NCBI GenBank assembly: GCA_023401495.1
Contig: JAEXDU010000159.1
Location: forward strand, 1 to 37,405
Reading direction: 5' to 3'
From: Bacillota bacterium
Lineage (GTDB): Bacteria > Bacillota > Clostridia > Oscillospirales > Acutalibacteraceae
DNA length: 37,405 nt
Under the pieces are notes generated by a model. That model was not told the origin of the DNA, did no database searches, and worked only from the letters and a program-made list of their open reading frames with translations. How positions within the stretch are numbered: position 1 is the stretch's first letter; the number at the start of each line of letters is the position of its first letter. Below are positions 24,143-31,827 of this stretch, piece by piece. The translations under genes and the position numbers were made by a program.

Positions 24143-24535
24143 ATGGACTTTGCATACGAATCCGGAGATTTTATGTTTCACTTTGTACCGATTTTTATTA
24201 CGGTGGTATTTGTGATTGTGTTCGGCACGATTCTTGTTCGTTCCGTAAAGGGCATCTCACAGTGGCATAAAAACAATGAGTCTCCCGTTTTGACCGTGCT
24301 GGCGCGTCTTGTGGCAAAACGTACCGCTGTGCACCATTACACCAACAATACCGGGCCGGACATGGTAACCAACGATACCTCCACTACCTATTTCGCCACC
24401 TTTGAGGTGGCAAGCGGCGACCGGATCGAATTCCATGTAAAAGGCACGGAATACGGAATGCTGGCGGAGGGCGACCGGGGCCGCCTGACCTTTCAGGGAA
24501 CGCGGTATCTGGGGTTTGAAAGAGATAGAAGTTGA
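24143..24535 (+). CDS. DUF2500 family membrane-anchored protein
   Basis: The 130-residue protein has AAAGGAG before the ATG. One N-terminal transmembrane helix (about 10-32) is followed by a soluble beta-rich domain with DUF2500 features: LARLVAKRTAVHH, TTYFATFEVASGDRIEF, EYGMLAEGDRGRLTFQGTRYLGFER. The function of DUF2500 is not established. It ends an operon-like run and has a terminator. Confidence 0.85.
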   Translation: MDFAYESGDFMFHFVPIFITVVFVIVFGTILVRSVKGISQWHKNNESPVLTVLARLVAKRTAVHHYTNNTGPDMVTNDTSTTYFATFEVASGDRIEFHVKGTEYGMLAEGDRGRLTFQGTRYLGFERDRS

Positions 24536-24550
24536 AAACAAATGAAAAAC

Positions 24551-24593
24551 AAAAAGGCTCGGAGCTCTGTTCACAGAGTTTCCGAGCCTTTTT
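24551..24593. terminator. Intrinsic terminator after the DUF2500 gene
   Basis: AAAAAGGCTCGGA pairs with TCCGAGCCTTTTT, with an inner CTCTG/CAGAG helix and loop TTCA. T tracts on both strands make it bidirectional. Confidence 0.9.
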
Positions 24594-24604
24594 AAACAAC
24601 TGCT

Positions 24605-24717
24605 TTCAATACAAGATACTTATTTCAATCCACAAGACAGGAGTGACCTCCTGTCTTGACCTTCTATACTATAAAGAATAGCAGAAATTAATTAAAATTC
24701 AAGTATCTTGTATTGAA
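24605..24717. repeat. 113-bp element with 17-bp inverted-repeat ends and inner hairpin
   Basis: The ends TTCAATACAAGATACTT (24605-24621) and its exact reverse complement (24701-24717) enclose a second inverted repeat with 11-bp arms (24633-24643 and 24648-24658). The interior is AT-rich and non-coding. The nested symmetry resembles a MITE-like insert or a large structured regulatory RNA. I found no clear target-site duplication. Confidence 0.6.
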
Positions 24718-24735
24718 TAAAAAATATTTAAAAGA

Positions 24736-24764
24736 TTGACTTATAGGGAGAATAGTTTTATTAT
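24736..24764 (+). promoter_or_regulatory. Promoter of the Mrr-N-like gene
   Basis: TTGACT (24736-24741) and TATTAT (24759-24764) are spaced by 17 bp, about 70 bp before the start codon. Confidence 0.6.
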
Positions 24765-24832
24765 GTAAATTATAAATAAAAATCCTAATATATATCTATT
24801 TTTTTTAATTAATTTTTAAGAAGGTGTGAATC

Positions 24833-25072
24833 ATGAACAACAAAGATTTTCCTAATATTTTATACACTTCTTTAGAAAAAATGGGAGGAAGAGCGAAAAG
24901 CATTGAAGTGTATCAATACATATGGGGAAAATATGAAAACGAACTTAGAAAGTCAGGGCCTCTTTTTTACTTGTGGCAATGTGAAACTCGAAAGGCAGTG
25001 ATACTGTTGCGAAAACAAGGACGGATGAAGCCGTATATGCCTGCTTTCAAAGATATTTGGGAAATACAATAA
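24833..25072 (+). CDS. Small Mrr-N-like winged-helix protein
   Basis: This 79-residue protein has an AAGGTG ribosome-binding site. Its pattern (ILYTSLEKMGGRAKSIEVYQ, a central YLWQCETRKAVILLRKQG and an end FKDIWEI) resembles the N-terminal winged-helix domain found in Mrr-type restriction endonucleases, without any nuclease domain. Codon use and surroundings are much more AT-rich than the neighbours, which suggests a transferred insert together with the inverted-repeat element upstream. It could be a DNA-binding regulator or an orphan fragment. It is convergent with the Crp/Fnr gene, only 8 bp away. Confidence 0.6.
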   Translation: MNNKDFPNILYTSLEKMGGRAKSIEVYQYIWGKYENELRKSGPLFYLWQCETRKAVILLRKQGRMKPYMPAFKDIWEIQ

Positions 25073-25080
25073 AACACCGC

Positions 25081-25752
25081 TTATTGCACCAGCGCGCGCA
25101 GGCGTTTGGAGTCGAGCAGGGTAACCCGGCCGCGCGAAAGCTGCACCAGACCGTCGTCGGAAAAATATTTCAGCATGCGGCTGACAACCTCGCGGGCGCT
25201 GCCCAGGTGCCGTGCGATTTCCTCATGGGTCATGGTGAGTGAGTCGGAGCCTTCGATTTCGCTCTGCTCCAGCAAAAAGGCGGAAAGGCGGCTGTCAAAG
25301 CTCGTGAACAGAATCTGCTCCATCATCCACATCACGTCGGAAAAGCGGGAGGCCATCAGCTGGCTGGTGTAATCCGCGACGGGCAGAGATTCCTTCATCA
25401 GGCTTTCGTACAGAGCCGGGGGGACGATAAAAACGTCGGAATCCCGCTCCGCCTGCACGTGCAGCTCAAAGCTGATGTTTTTCATGATGCACGACGCCGA
25501 GAACAGACAAATATCCCACGAGAACAGGCGGTACAGGGTAACCTCTTTACCGCCGGAGGATTCGATGAAAACGCGGAGCTGGCCGTCGCGCACCAGCAGC
25601 AGGCCCGAGCAGTCGTTGTGCCCCTGATGCAGAATCTGGCCCCGCGCAAAGCGCTTGGAATGGGTCTGTGCGCGCACCAGTTGCTGCTGCCGGGGAGTCA
25701 GCTTCTCCCACTGGGGAAAAATCTCTTCCAGAGCAATCGGAATCTGTTCCAT
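25081..25752 (-). CDS. Crp/Fnr-family transcriptional regulator
   Basis: The start is ATG 25752 behind GGGGGTG; upstream in-frame codons belong to the promoter region. The 223 residues contain a cyclic-nucleotide-binding-type beta barrel (about 15-130), a long dimer helix and a C-terminal winged helix with MTHEEIARHLGSAREVVSRMLKYF as recognition region. Cys48, Cys82 and Cys88 lie in the sensor domain; CLFSASC is a conserved-looking pair that could sense redox or thiol state, but it is not the four-Cys Fe-S motif of Fnr. Its neighbours are a CoA-disulfide reductase-rhodanese fusion and a thioredoxin, so control of thiol or sulfur stress genes is plausible. Confidence 0.9.
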   Translation of the reverse strand: MEQIPIALEEIFPQWEKLTPRQQQLVRAQTHSKRFARGQILHQGHNDCSGLLLVRDGQLRVFIESSGGKEVTLYRLFSWDICLFSASCIMKNISFELHVQAERDSDVFIVPPALYESLMKESLPVADYTSQLMASRFSDVMWMMEQILFTSFDSRLSAFLLEQSEIEGSDSLTMTHEEIARHLGSAREVVSRMLKYFSDDGLVQLSRGRVTLLDSKRLRALVQ

Positions 25753-25875
25753 GAAAACACCCCCAACAAAAACAGACCTTATCTGTATCGCAATCCCAGA
25801 CTGAAAAATGATTGATTTTCTCTTTCGGACAGAGGAAGAATCCACATCATTTTGAAAGGGTATTGCTATATCATC

Positions 25876-25904
25876 AGTATAAGGTCTGCTTTTGATTTAT
25901 TCAA
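25876..25904 (-). promoter_or_regulatory. Promoter of the Crp/Fnr gene
   Basis: On the minus strand TTGAAT (25899-25904) and TATACT (25876-25881) are spaced by 17 bp. The 10-bp sequence ATAAGGTCTG at 25879-25888, overlapping the -10, reappears inverted as CAGACCTTAT at 25773-25782 near the start codon and may mark an autoregulatory pair. Confidence 0.6.
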
Positions 25905-25940
25905 GGGAGAGGAATTTTTTTGTGTAACAAATTTCGCGGG

Positions 25941-27635
25941 TTAGATCCGAATCCCGCACGGGTGGGCGGGTGCGTTGTCGTAGGACTGATTGCCGCGGAC
26001 CAGGCTGTACAGGCGGTAGCCGCCGGACAGGTTATAGCAGGAAAAGCCGTGCTGAGAGAGGATGCGGCAGGCCAAATAGCTGCGCAGGCCGCTCTGACAG
26101 TGGACATAGATTTCTTTTTCGGGATTGAGCTCCGCAAGATTTTCACGCAGGGAATCGAGCGGAATGTGTACCGCGCCGGGGATGGAGCCGCTCTGCCACT
26201 CCAGATCGGTTCTTACATCCAGCAGCACGGCGTTCGGGTCATCCACTACGCGGGGGATGTCATCCCAATGGAACTGTCGTACCTTGCCGGTGAGGATGTT
26301 TTCGATCGCAAAGCCGGCCATGTTTACCGGGTCTTTGGCGGAGGAATACGGGGGAGCGTAGCACAGCTCCAGCTCTGCCAGATCATAGGCGGTCATGCCC
26401 GCGCGAATTGCCGTGGCCAGCACGTCGCAGCGTTTGTCGACGCCGTCAAACCCGACCGCCTGTGCGCCGAGAATGCGCCCGGTCGGCAGTTCAAACAAAG
26501 CCTTGATCGTCAGGTTGGCCGCGCCGGGGTAGTAGGTGGCGTGGGAGGGGGAGAAGATGTGGATTTTATCGCAGTTCAGGCCGGCGGCCTTGGCTGCGGC
26601 TTCGTTCAGGCCGGTAGAGGCGACCGTCATATCGAACAGCTTCATCACAGAGGAACCCTGCGTGCCGCGGTATTCGCTGGGCAGCCCGCAGATGTGATCC
26701 GCCGCGATACGCCCCTGCTTATTGGCCGGGCCCGCAAGCGGCACATAGCCGGGCAGTCCGGTGACAAGGTTCGTGATCTCGACGGCGTCGCCTACGGCGT
26801 AAATGTTTTCGTCGGAGGTGCACATGTGGCTGTTTGTGCGGATGGCGCCGCGCTCATTGACTGCAAGGCCGGCCTCGCGGGCCAGCGCGCTTTCGGGCCG
26901 GATGCCTGCCGAAAGAAGGAGGAGGTCGGCATCCAGCGTTTTGCCGTTTTCCAGGTGGACGAGCAGGCCGTTTTCCTGCGGGTCGATTGCGGTAACCTTC
27001 TGCGAGAGCACCAGAGCAACCCCCTGGTGGCGCAGGTATTCCTGTACCTCGCAGGCCATGTCGTAATCCAGCGCCGCCATCACGTGATCCATCGCTTCCA
27101 CCACGGTGACGGAAACACCGGCGCGCATCAGGTTTTCGGCCATTTCAAGGCCGATGAAGCCGCCGCCCATCACCACCGCGCGGCGGGGACGGTTCTGCTG
27201 GATGTATTCCCGGATGCGAAGGGCATCCGGCACGGTGCGCAGCGTGAAGACGCGCGGGTCATCCGTACCCGGAATCGGCGGGCGGGCCGGTTCACCGCCG
27301 GGCGAGAGGATCAGCTTGTCGTAGGATTCCTCATACTCTTCTCCGGCGGCGAGATCGCGGATGAGAACCGTCTTTTTCTCCGGGCGGATCGCCGCAGCCT
27401 CGTGTCCGGTACGCACATCAATACCGAACCTCTGGCGGAAGCTCTGCGGCGTTTGCAGGGTAAGGGCCTCTTTCTGATTGATCTCTCCGCCTACATAATA
27501 AGGCAGACCACAGTTGGCGTAAGAAATATATTGACCGCGTTCCAGCAGAATGATTTGTGCCGTTTCGTCCAGACGGCGCAGGCGGGCAGCCGCAGACGCG
27601 CCGCCTGCCACTCCGCCGATGATAATCACCTTCAT
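25941..27635 (-). CDS. CoA-disulfide reductase/NADH oxidase-family flavoprotein with C-terminal rhodanese domain
   Basis: The 564-residue protein starts with an FAD motif IIGGVAGGASAAARLRR and has the single redox Cys42 in YANCGLPYY, typical of CoA-disulfide reductases. An NAD-binding VVMGGGFIGLEMAE lies near 170 and the family C-terminal dimer domain follows. Residues about 470-550 are a rhodanese domain, LLDVRTDLEWQSGSIPGAVHIP, with catalytic Cys513 in VHCQSGLRS. Fusions of this type reduce CoA disulfide, CoA persulfide or polysulfide with NAD(P)H in the cytoplasm. It lies 50 bp downstream of a thioredoxin gene in the same direction, which fits a thiol/persulfide-handling operon. Confidence 0.93.
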   Translation of the reverse strand: MKVIIIGGVAGGASAAARLRRLDETAQIILLERGQYISYANCGLPYYVGGEINQKEALTLQTPQSFRQRFGIDVRTGHEAAAIRPEKKTVLIRDLAAGEEYEESYDKLILSPGGEPARPPIPGTDDPRVFTLRTVPDALRIREYIQQNRPRRAVVMGGGFIGLEMAENLMRAGVSVTVVEAMDHVMAALDYDMACEVQEYLRHQGVALVLSQKVTAIDPQENGLLVHLENGKTLDADLLLLSAGIRPESALAREAGLAVNERGAIRTNSHMCTSDENIYAVGDAVEITNLVTGLPGYVPLAGPANKQGRIAADHICGLPSEYRGTQGSSVMKLFDMTVASTGLNEAAAKAAGLNCDKIHIFSPSHATYYPGAANLTIKALFELPTGRILGAQAVGFDGVDKRCDVLATAIRAGMTAYDLAELELCYAPPYSSAKDPVNMAGFAIENILTGKVRQFHWDDIPRVVDDPNAVLLDVRTDLEWQSGSIPGAVHIPLDSLRENLAELNPEKEIYVHCQSGLRSYLACRILSQHGFSCYNLSGGYRLYSLVRGNQSYDNAPAHPCGIRI

Positions 27636-27685
27636 GTGATGTCATTCCCCCTTGTATCTTTTGAAAGGCTTTGCTTTTTCAAAGC

Positions 27686-28000
27686 TTATTTCTCCAGCAT
27701 TTTCATGATTTTTGCCTTGGGCTGCAGACCGACGGAAGAAGAAATCAGCTTGCCGCCGCGCATCACCGCCAGCATCGGGATGCTCATCACGCGGAATGCC
27801 TGCGCGAGCTCCTGCTCCTCGTCTACGTTGATCTTTGCAATCTTTACTTTGCCTTCCAGGTCGTGGCTGAGCTCCTCCACGGTTGGGCCGAGCATTCGGC
27901 AGGGCCCGCACCAGGGCGCCCAAAAATCGATGAGCACCGGCTGCTCGGATTCCAGAACCTCTTTTTGATAATTATGTTTGGTCAAATGGATAACTGCCAT
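27686..28000 (-). CDS. trxA: Thioredoxin
   Basis: The 104-residue protein has a full thioredoxin fold with active site WCGPC (Cys31 and Cys34), preceded by VLIDFWAP and followed by the cis-proline segment SIPMLAVM. It reduces protein disulfides and takes electrons from a thioredoxin reductase not encoded here. A purine-rich GGGGGC site precedes the ATG. A TATACT -10-like element lies at 28029-28034 on the minus strand, without a clear -35. Its position before the CoA-disulfide reductase fusion suggests a dedicated partner, for instance in reducing the rhodanese persulfide. Confidence 0.95.
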   Translation of the reverse strand: MAVIHLTKHNYQKEVLESEQPVLIDFWAPWCGPCRMLGPTVEELSHDLEGKVKIAKINVDEEQELAQAFRVMSIPMLAVMRGGKLISSSVGLQPKAKIMKMLEK

Positions 28001-28034
28001 TTGAATTGCCCCCTTGTTGTTTTTTTACAGTATA

Positions 28035-28252
28035 GCAACATTCCCCGGCGTCGTCTGTGACTAAATTACAAAAAGGAATTCCGCGGGGAATTTCCGGTTT
28101 AGACGCCGGAGCGCCGCGCGGAAACTATGGAGCGGTGTTGCCGCTCACGCGCTGAAAGCATGATTTTTGTTGGGCTATGCTGCTTTTTCTTTGTCGAAAA
28201 AGCGCGGAAAGGAGCAAAAAAGTATTTTCTGGCAAAAGAAAAAAATCAGGGG
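28035..28252. other. Divergent intergenic DNA between trxA and the ABC genes
   Basis: I see no gene here. It carries the region upstream of trxA on the minus strand and, at its right end, the promoter of the first binding-protein gene. Confidence 0.4.
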
Positions 28253-28343
28253 TTGACTTTTTGCCATATGGCGAGTACAATTACTTTTAGCTATTGATGC
28301 TTTAAACCAATAAATCGTTTGCGGCCGGTCAGCGTACCGCAAA
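28253..28343 (+). promoter_or_regulatory. Promoter and leader of binding-protein gene 1
   Basis: TTGACT (28253-28258) and TACAAT (28276-28281) are spaced by 17 bp. The leader contains AGCTATTGATGCTTTAAA from 28290, shared with the second copy, and a hairpin TTTGCGG/CCGCAAA (28318-28324 with 28337-28343) that touches the AGGAGG site. Confidence 0.7.
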
Positions 28344-28354
28344 AGGAGGAGAAT

Positions 28355-29386
28355 ATGAAACAATTCAGAAAAATGATCGCAGCGGTTCTGACGGTTGCGA
28401 TGGCGGCTTCTTTGGGCGCGTGCGGGAACGGCGGCGCGGCTTCTTCGTCCGCAGCGGCTTCTGCGGCCAATTCTGCCGAAGGCGGAAAGATGATCAATAT
28501 CGGTGTGGCTCAGCTGCTGACTCACCCGGCGATGGATGCTTCTTTGAAGGGCTTTAAGGATGGCCTTGCCTCTCAGGGTTTTGAAGAAGGCAAAAACGTT
28601 ACTTATGATATTCAGAACGCACAGGGGGAGCAGTCGAACTGCATCACCATCGCGAATACCTTCGCGAATAAAAAGCCCGATCTGATCCTCGCGATCGCGA
28701 CTCCGGCGGCGCAGGCCGTGGCGAAAGTAATTACGGATACCCCGGTGATGATCACGGCGGTGACAGACCCGGCGGACGCGAAGCTCGTGGCCAGCAATGA
28801 AAAGCCCGGCGGAAATGTTTCCGGTACCAGCGACAAAACGCCGGTGAAGGAGCAGATCGAAATGCTTAAGGAGATCGTGCCCGACGTACAGACGGTCGGC
28901 ATCATGTATACCTCCAGCGAAACAAACAGCCAGTTGCAGGCCAAATGGGCCAAGGCCGCCTGCGAGGAGCTGGGCCTGAAATATCAGGAGTTCACCATTT
29001 CGAACACGAATGAGATTCAGCAGGTCGCGCAGTCGATGGTCGGCAAGGTGCAGGCGGTTTACATCCCCACCGACAACATTCTGGCTTCCGGCATGAAGAA
29101 CGTGGCCGCGGTCACCAATTCCGCGAAGCTGCCCCTGATCGTTGCTGAGGTTGGCCCGGTACAGAACGGCGGCCTTTGCACCGTGGGCATCAACTACGAG
29201 AAGCTCGGCTACCAGACCGGCCTGATGGCCGCGAAGGTGCTCAAAGGCGAGGCGAAGCCCGCCGATATGGCGATCGAATACCAGACCGAATACACCATTT
29301 CTTACAACAGCGCGGTTGCAAAGCAGTTGGGAATTACTCTCCCCGAGAGAATCCTTAAGGGCGAAGATGTAGCAGCGGCAAAATAA
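28355..29386 (+). CDS. ABC transporter substrate-binding lipoprotein, TrpX-type (copy 1)
   Basis: The 343-residue protein has a lipoprotein signal ending in LGAC (Cys23) and then an Ala/Ser-rich linker. The mature part is the ABC_sub_bind fold (PF04392 type, as in TrpX): IGVAQLLTHPAMDASLKGF, ANKKPDLILAIATPAAQAV, NEKPGGNVSGTSDKTPVKEQ and VAAVTNSAKLPLIVAE. Relatives bind amino acids or other small molecules; the ligand is unknown. It has its own promoter and a terminator directly after it, so it is transcribed alone, ahead of a very similar second copy. Confidence 0.92.
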   Translation: MKQFRKMIAAVLTVAMAASLGACGNGGAASSSAAASAANSAEGGKMINIGVAQLLTHPAMDASLKGFKDGLASQGFEEGKNVTYDIQNAQGEQSNCITIANTFANKKPDLILAIATPAAQAVAKVITDTPVMITAVTDPADAKLVASNEKPGGNVSGTSDKTPVKEQIEMLKEIVPDVQTVGIMYTSSETNSQLQAKWAKAACEELGLKYQEFTISNTNEIQQVAQSMVGKVQAVYIPTDNILASGMKNVAAVTNSAKLPLIVAEVGPVQNGGLCTVGINYEKLGYQTGLMAAKVLKGEAKPADMAIEYQTEYTISYNSAVAKQLGITLPERILKGEDVAAAK

Positions 29387-29419
29387 TAAAGAAAAATCTG
29401 GTGCTTGTTGCCGGGTTAA

Positions 29420-29452
29420 GGCAGGCGGAACGCATTCCACCTGCCTTTTTTT
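29420..29452 (+). terminator. Terminator between the two binding-protein genes
   Basis: GGCAGGCGGAA (29420-29430) pairs with TTCCACCTGCC (29435-29445), with one C-A mismatch, followed by seven T. Confidence 0.88.
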
Positions 29453-29527
29453 GTCTGTTCCATTTTTGAAAGGCAGAGAAAATGTGAGGTTTCGCCTTCT
29501 TTGCGGAAGAAAGCGAGAAATCGGTAC

Positions 29528-29610
29528 TTGACATTTTTTTCGGGGCAGAGTAAAATACAGCTATTGATTTGATGCTTTAAAACAATGAACGCTTCACTTA
29601 GATAAAGCGT
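29528..29610 (+). promoter_or_regulatory. Promoter and leader of binding-protein gene 2
   Basis: TTGACA (29528-29533) and TAAAAT (29551-29556) are spaced by 17 bp. The leader repeats that of copy 1 (AGCTATTGA, a 5-nt insertion, then TGCTTTAAA and CAAT) and has an ACGCTT/AAGCGT hairpin (29589-29594 with 29605-29610) before the ribosome-binding site. Confidence 0.72.
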
Positions 29611-29627
29611 CTTTGAGGAGGACGAAT

Positions 29628-30671
29628 ATGAAAATAAGAAACAAAATCGCCGCGACGGCATTGGCTGCGGTGATGGCGATGTCTGTCACAGCCTGCGGGA
29701 ATGCGGGCAGCGCCTCGTCTGCGGCCGCGGAGAATTCCGGCGCGGGCGACAAACAAACGATTACCGTCGGCGTGGCACAGCTGGTGACTCATCCTTCTCT
29801 GGATGCTTCGCTGAAAGGCTTTCAGCAGGCACTGACGGATGCGGGCTATGTGGAAGGCCAAAATGTCATTTATGATGTGCAGAACGCGCAGGGCGAACAG
29901 GCCAACTGCGTGACAATCGCAAATACTCTGGCGAACAAAAAGCCGGATCTGATTCTCGCGATCGGCACCCCCGCCGCGCAGGCCGTGGCGAAGGTCATCA
30001 CCGATACCCCGATTCTGATCACCGCCATCACTGATCCTGCGGACGCAAAGCTGGTGGCCAGCAATGAAAAGCCCGGCGGAAATGTTTCCGGCACCAGCGA
30101 CAAAACGCCGGTGAAGGAACAGCTCGAAATGCTCAAAACTCTCGTCCCCGAGCTGGAGACAGTGGGCTTTTTGTACAGCTCCAGCGAAACGAACAGCAAG
30201 CTGCAGATCGAGTGGGCCAAGGCGGCCTGCGACGAGCTGGGCCTGAAGTATAAGGATTTTACTGCCTCGAACTCCAACGAGGTGCAGCAGGTCACGCAGT
30301 CCATGGTTGGCAAGGTGCAGGGCGTGTATATTCCCACTGATAACCTGATGGCTTCGAACATGAAGAATGTGACTGCCGTCACTTCTGCAAACAAACTGCC
30401 GGTGGTGCCGGGCGCGATCGGCATGGTAACTGACGGCGGAACCTGCACGGTGGGTCTCAATTACGAAAAGCTCGGCTATCAGACCGGCCAAATGGCGATT
30501 AAGGTGCTGAAAGGCGAGGCAAAAGTGGGCGATATGCCCATCGAGTATCAGGATCAGCTGGATGTTTACTACAACAGTGAAGCGGCTGCCAAAATGGGCA
30601 TGGTGCTTCCGGATTCCATCACCAAGAACGGTCAGGACGCCTTGGCTTCCGCCGCTTCTTCCCAGAAATAA
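29628..30671 (+). CDS. ABC transporter substrate-binding lipoprotein, TrpX-type (copy 2)
   Basis: The start is ATG 29628 behind GAGGAGG. The 347-residue protein has lipobox VTAC (Cys23 region) and aligns with copy 1 over its whole length. The segments KKPDLILAI and SNEKPGGNVSGTSDKTPVKEQ are identical or nearly so, while the N-terminal linker and the ligand-cleft loops differ (for example VGFLYSSSETNSKLQIEW against VGIMYTSSETNSQLQAKW). This copy is followed by the permease and ATPase genes and is presumably the main partner of that transporter; copy 1 may share it with a different affinity or ligand. Confidence 0.92.
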   Translation: MKIRNKIAATALAAVMAMSVTACGNAGSASSAAAENSGAGDKQTITVGVAQLVTHPSLDASLKGFQQALTDAGYVEGQNVIYDVQNAQGEQANCVTIANTLANKKPDLILAIGTPAAQAVAKVITDTPILITAITDPADAKLVASNEKPGGNVSGTSDKTPVKEQLEMLKTLVPELETVGFLYSSSETNSKLQIEWAKAACDELGLKYKDFTASNSNEVQQVTQSMVGKVQGVYIPTDNLMASNMKNVTAVTSANKLPVVPGAIGMVTDGGTCTVGLNYEKLGYQTGQMAIKVLKGEAKVGDMPIEYQDQLDVYYNSEAAAKMGMVLPDSITKNGQDALASAASSQK

Positions 30672-30748
30672 AGGGTTGCAATCTCCCTAAAATTCGTTTA
30701 CAATAATTAATTGAATGTTCCCGTGTTTTGCCTGCGCAAAATGCGGAG

Positions 30749-30778
30749 TTCAGGCGGTGGGGCGGCTCACCGCCTGAA
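30749..30778 (+). other. Intercistronic hairpin before the permease gene
   Basis: TTCAGGCGGTG (30749-30759) pairs with CACCGCCTGAA (30768-30778) over 11 bp with no T tract. It probably protects binding-protein mRNA and lowers permease/ATPase expression. Confidence 0.6.
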
Positions 30779-30810
30779 ACTGTTATTAATACACGGAATA
30801 GAGGAACGAT

Positions 30811-31815
30811 ATGGAGCTAATGAATTTACTGGGGGCCGTTCACGGCGCGGTGGCCCAGGGTGTTTTGTGGGGAATTATGACGCTCGGCGTTTACATTACC
30901 TTCCGGATTCTGGACTTTCCGGATCTGACGGTTGACGGTTCGTTCGCTACTGGCGGCGCGATTTCCGCCATTCTGACCGAGAGCGGGATGAACCCTTTTC
31001 TTACGTTGATTTTTTCGCTGATGGGCGGTATGCTCTGCGGATTTATTACCGGCTTTTTGAATACGAAAATGAAAATCCCGGGAATCCTCGCGGGAATTTT
31101 AACCATGACGGCGCTGTATTCGATCAATCTGCGCGTCATGCACGACAGGGCCAACGTCCCCCTGCTCGGTGTGGATACGGTGGACGTGCAGGTGGGCAGC
31201 TGGCTGCCCATGCTCTCCCGCTATAACGCACAGCTTCTGCTGGGCGGCGTGGTCGCGGTTGCGATGATCTTCCTGCTTTACTGGTTTTTTGGAACCGAGC
31301 TGGGCAGTGCCATCCGGGCGACCGGCAACAACCCCCATATGGTGCGTTCGCTCGGTGTGAATACAGATACCATGGTTATTCTGGCTCTGGTGCTGTCAAA
31401 TGGTCTTGTCGGCCTCTCCGGCGCTTTGGTGGCGCAGGTGCAGGGCTTCGGCGATGTGAGCATGGGCATCGGTACCATCGTAATCGGCCTTGCTTCCGTT
31501 ATTATCGGTGAAGTGCTTCTGGGGCGCATCATGGGCTTCTTGCCGCGCTTGATCGCCATGATCGCGGGCTCGGTGGTATACCGCATCATTATTGCCGTGG
31601 TTCTGTTCTACGGCCTGAAATCGCAGGATATGAAGCTGCTGTCCTCCATTGTGGTGGCGCTGGCGCTGTTCACGCCCACCATGAGCAGGATGTTCCAGGA
31701 TTCTATGGCTCGCCGCGCGGCAAACAGCCCGGGCAGAATGGTGCCCGACAAGGCTCTTGAAGACGCGATCGACGATTCGGACAAGGATCCCGACGAGCCG
31801 AACCAACAGGGTTAA
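30811..31815 (+). CDS. ABC transporter permease (TrpY-like, BPD_transp_2)
   Basis: The 334-residue protein has eight to nine membrane segments. The N-terminal region LWGIMTLGVYITFRILDFPDLTVDGSF and the later AIRATGNNPHMVRSLGVNTD and IGTIVIGLASVIIGEVLLG are typical of the branched-chain amino-acid/TrpY permease group. The C-terminal tail is acidic and cytoplasmic. It lies between binding-protein copy 2 and the ATPase gene (12-bp gap to the ATPase start), forming one transporter operon. Confidence 0.92.
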   Translation: MELMNLLGAVHGAVAQGVLWGIMTLGVYITFRILDFPDLTVDGSFATGGAISAILTESGMNPFLTLIFSLMGGMLCGFITGFLNTKMKIPGILAGILTMTALYSINLRVMHDRANVPLLGVDTVDVQVGSWLPMLSRYNAQLLLGGVVAVAMIFLLYWFFGTELGSAIRATGNNPHMVRSLGVNTDTMVILALVLSNGLVGLSGALVAQVQGFGDVSMGIGTIVIGLASVIIGEVLLGRIMGFLPRLIAMIAGSVVYRIIIAVVLFYGLKSQDMKLLSSIVVALALFTPTMSRMFQDSMARRAANSPGRMVPDKALEDAIDDSDKDPDEPNQQG

Positions 31816-31827
31816 GGAGGAATGGCA

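Noticed and set aside
25920..27968. A 682-codon open frame on the + strand
   Set aside because: It lies entirely antisense to the CoA-disulfide reductase and thioredoxin genes, has no family features, and arises from GC-skewed codon use on the real strand.
28175..29440. A 421-codon minus-strand frame
   Set aside because: It is antisense to the first binding-protein gene, with no family features.
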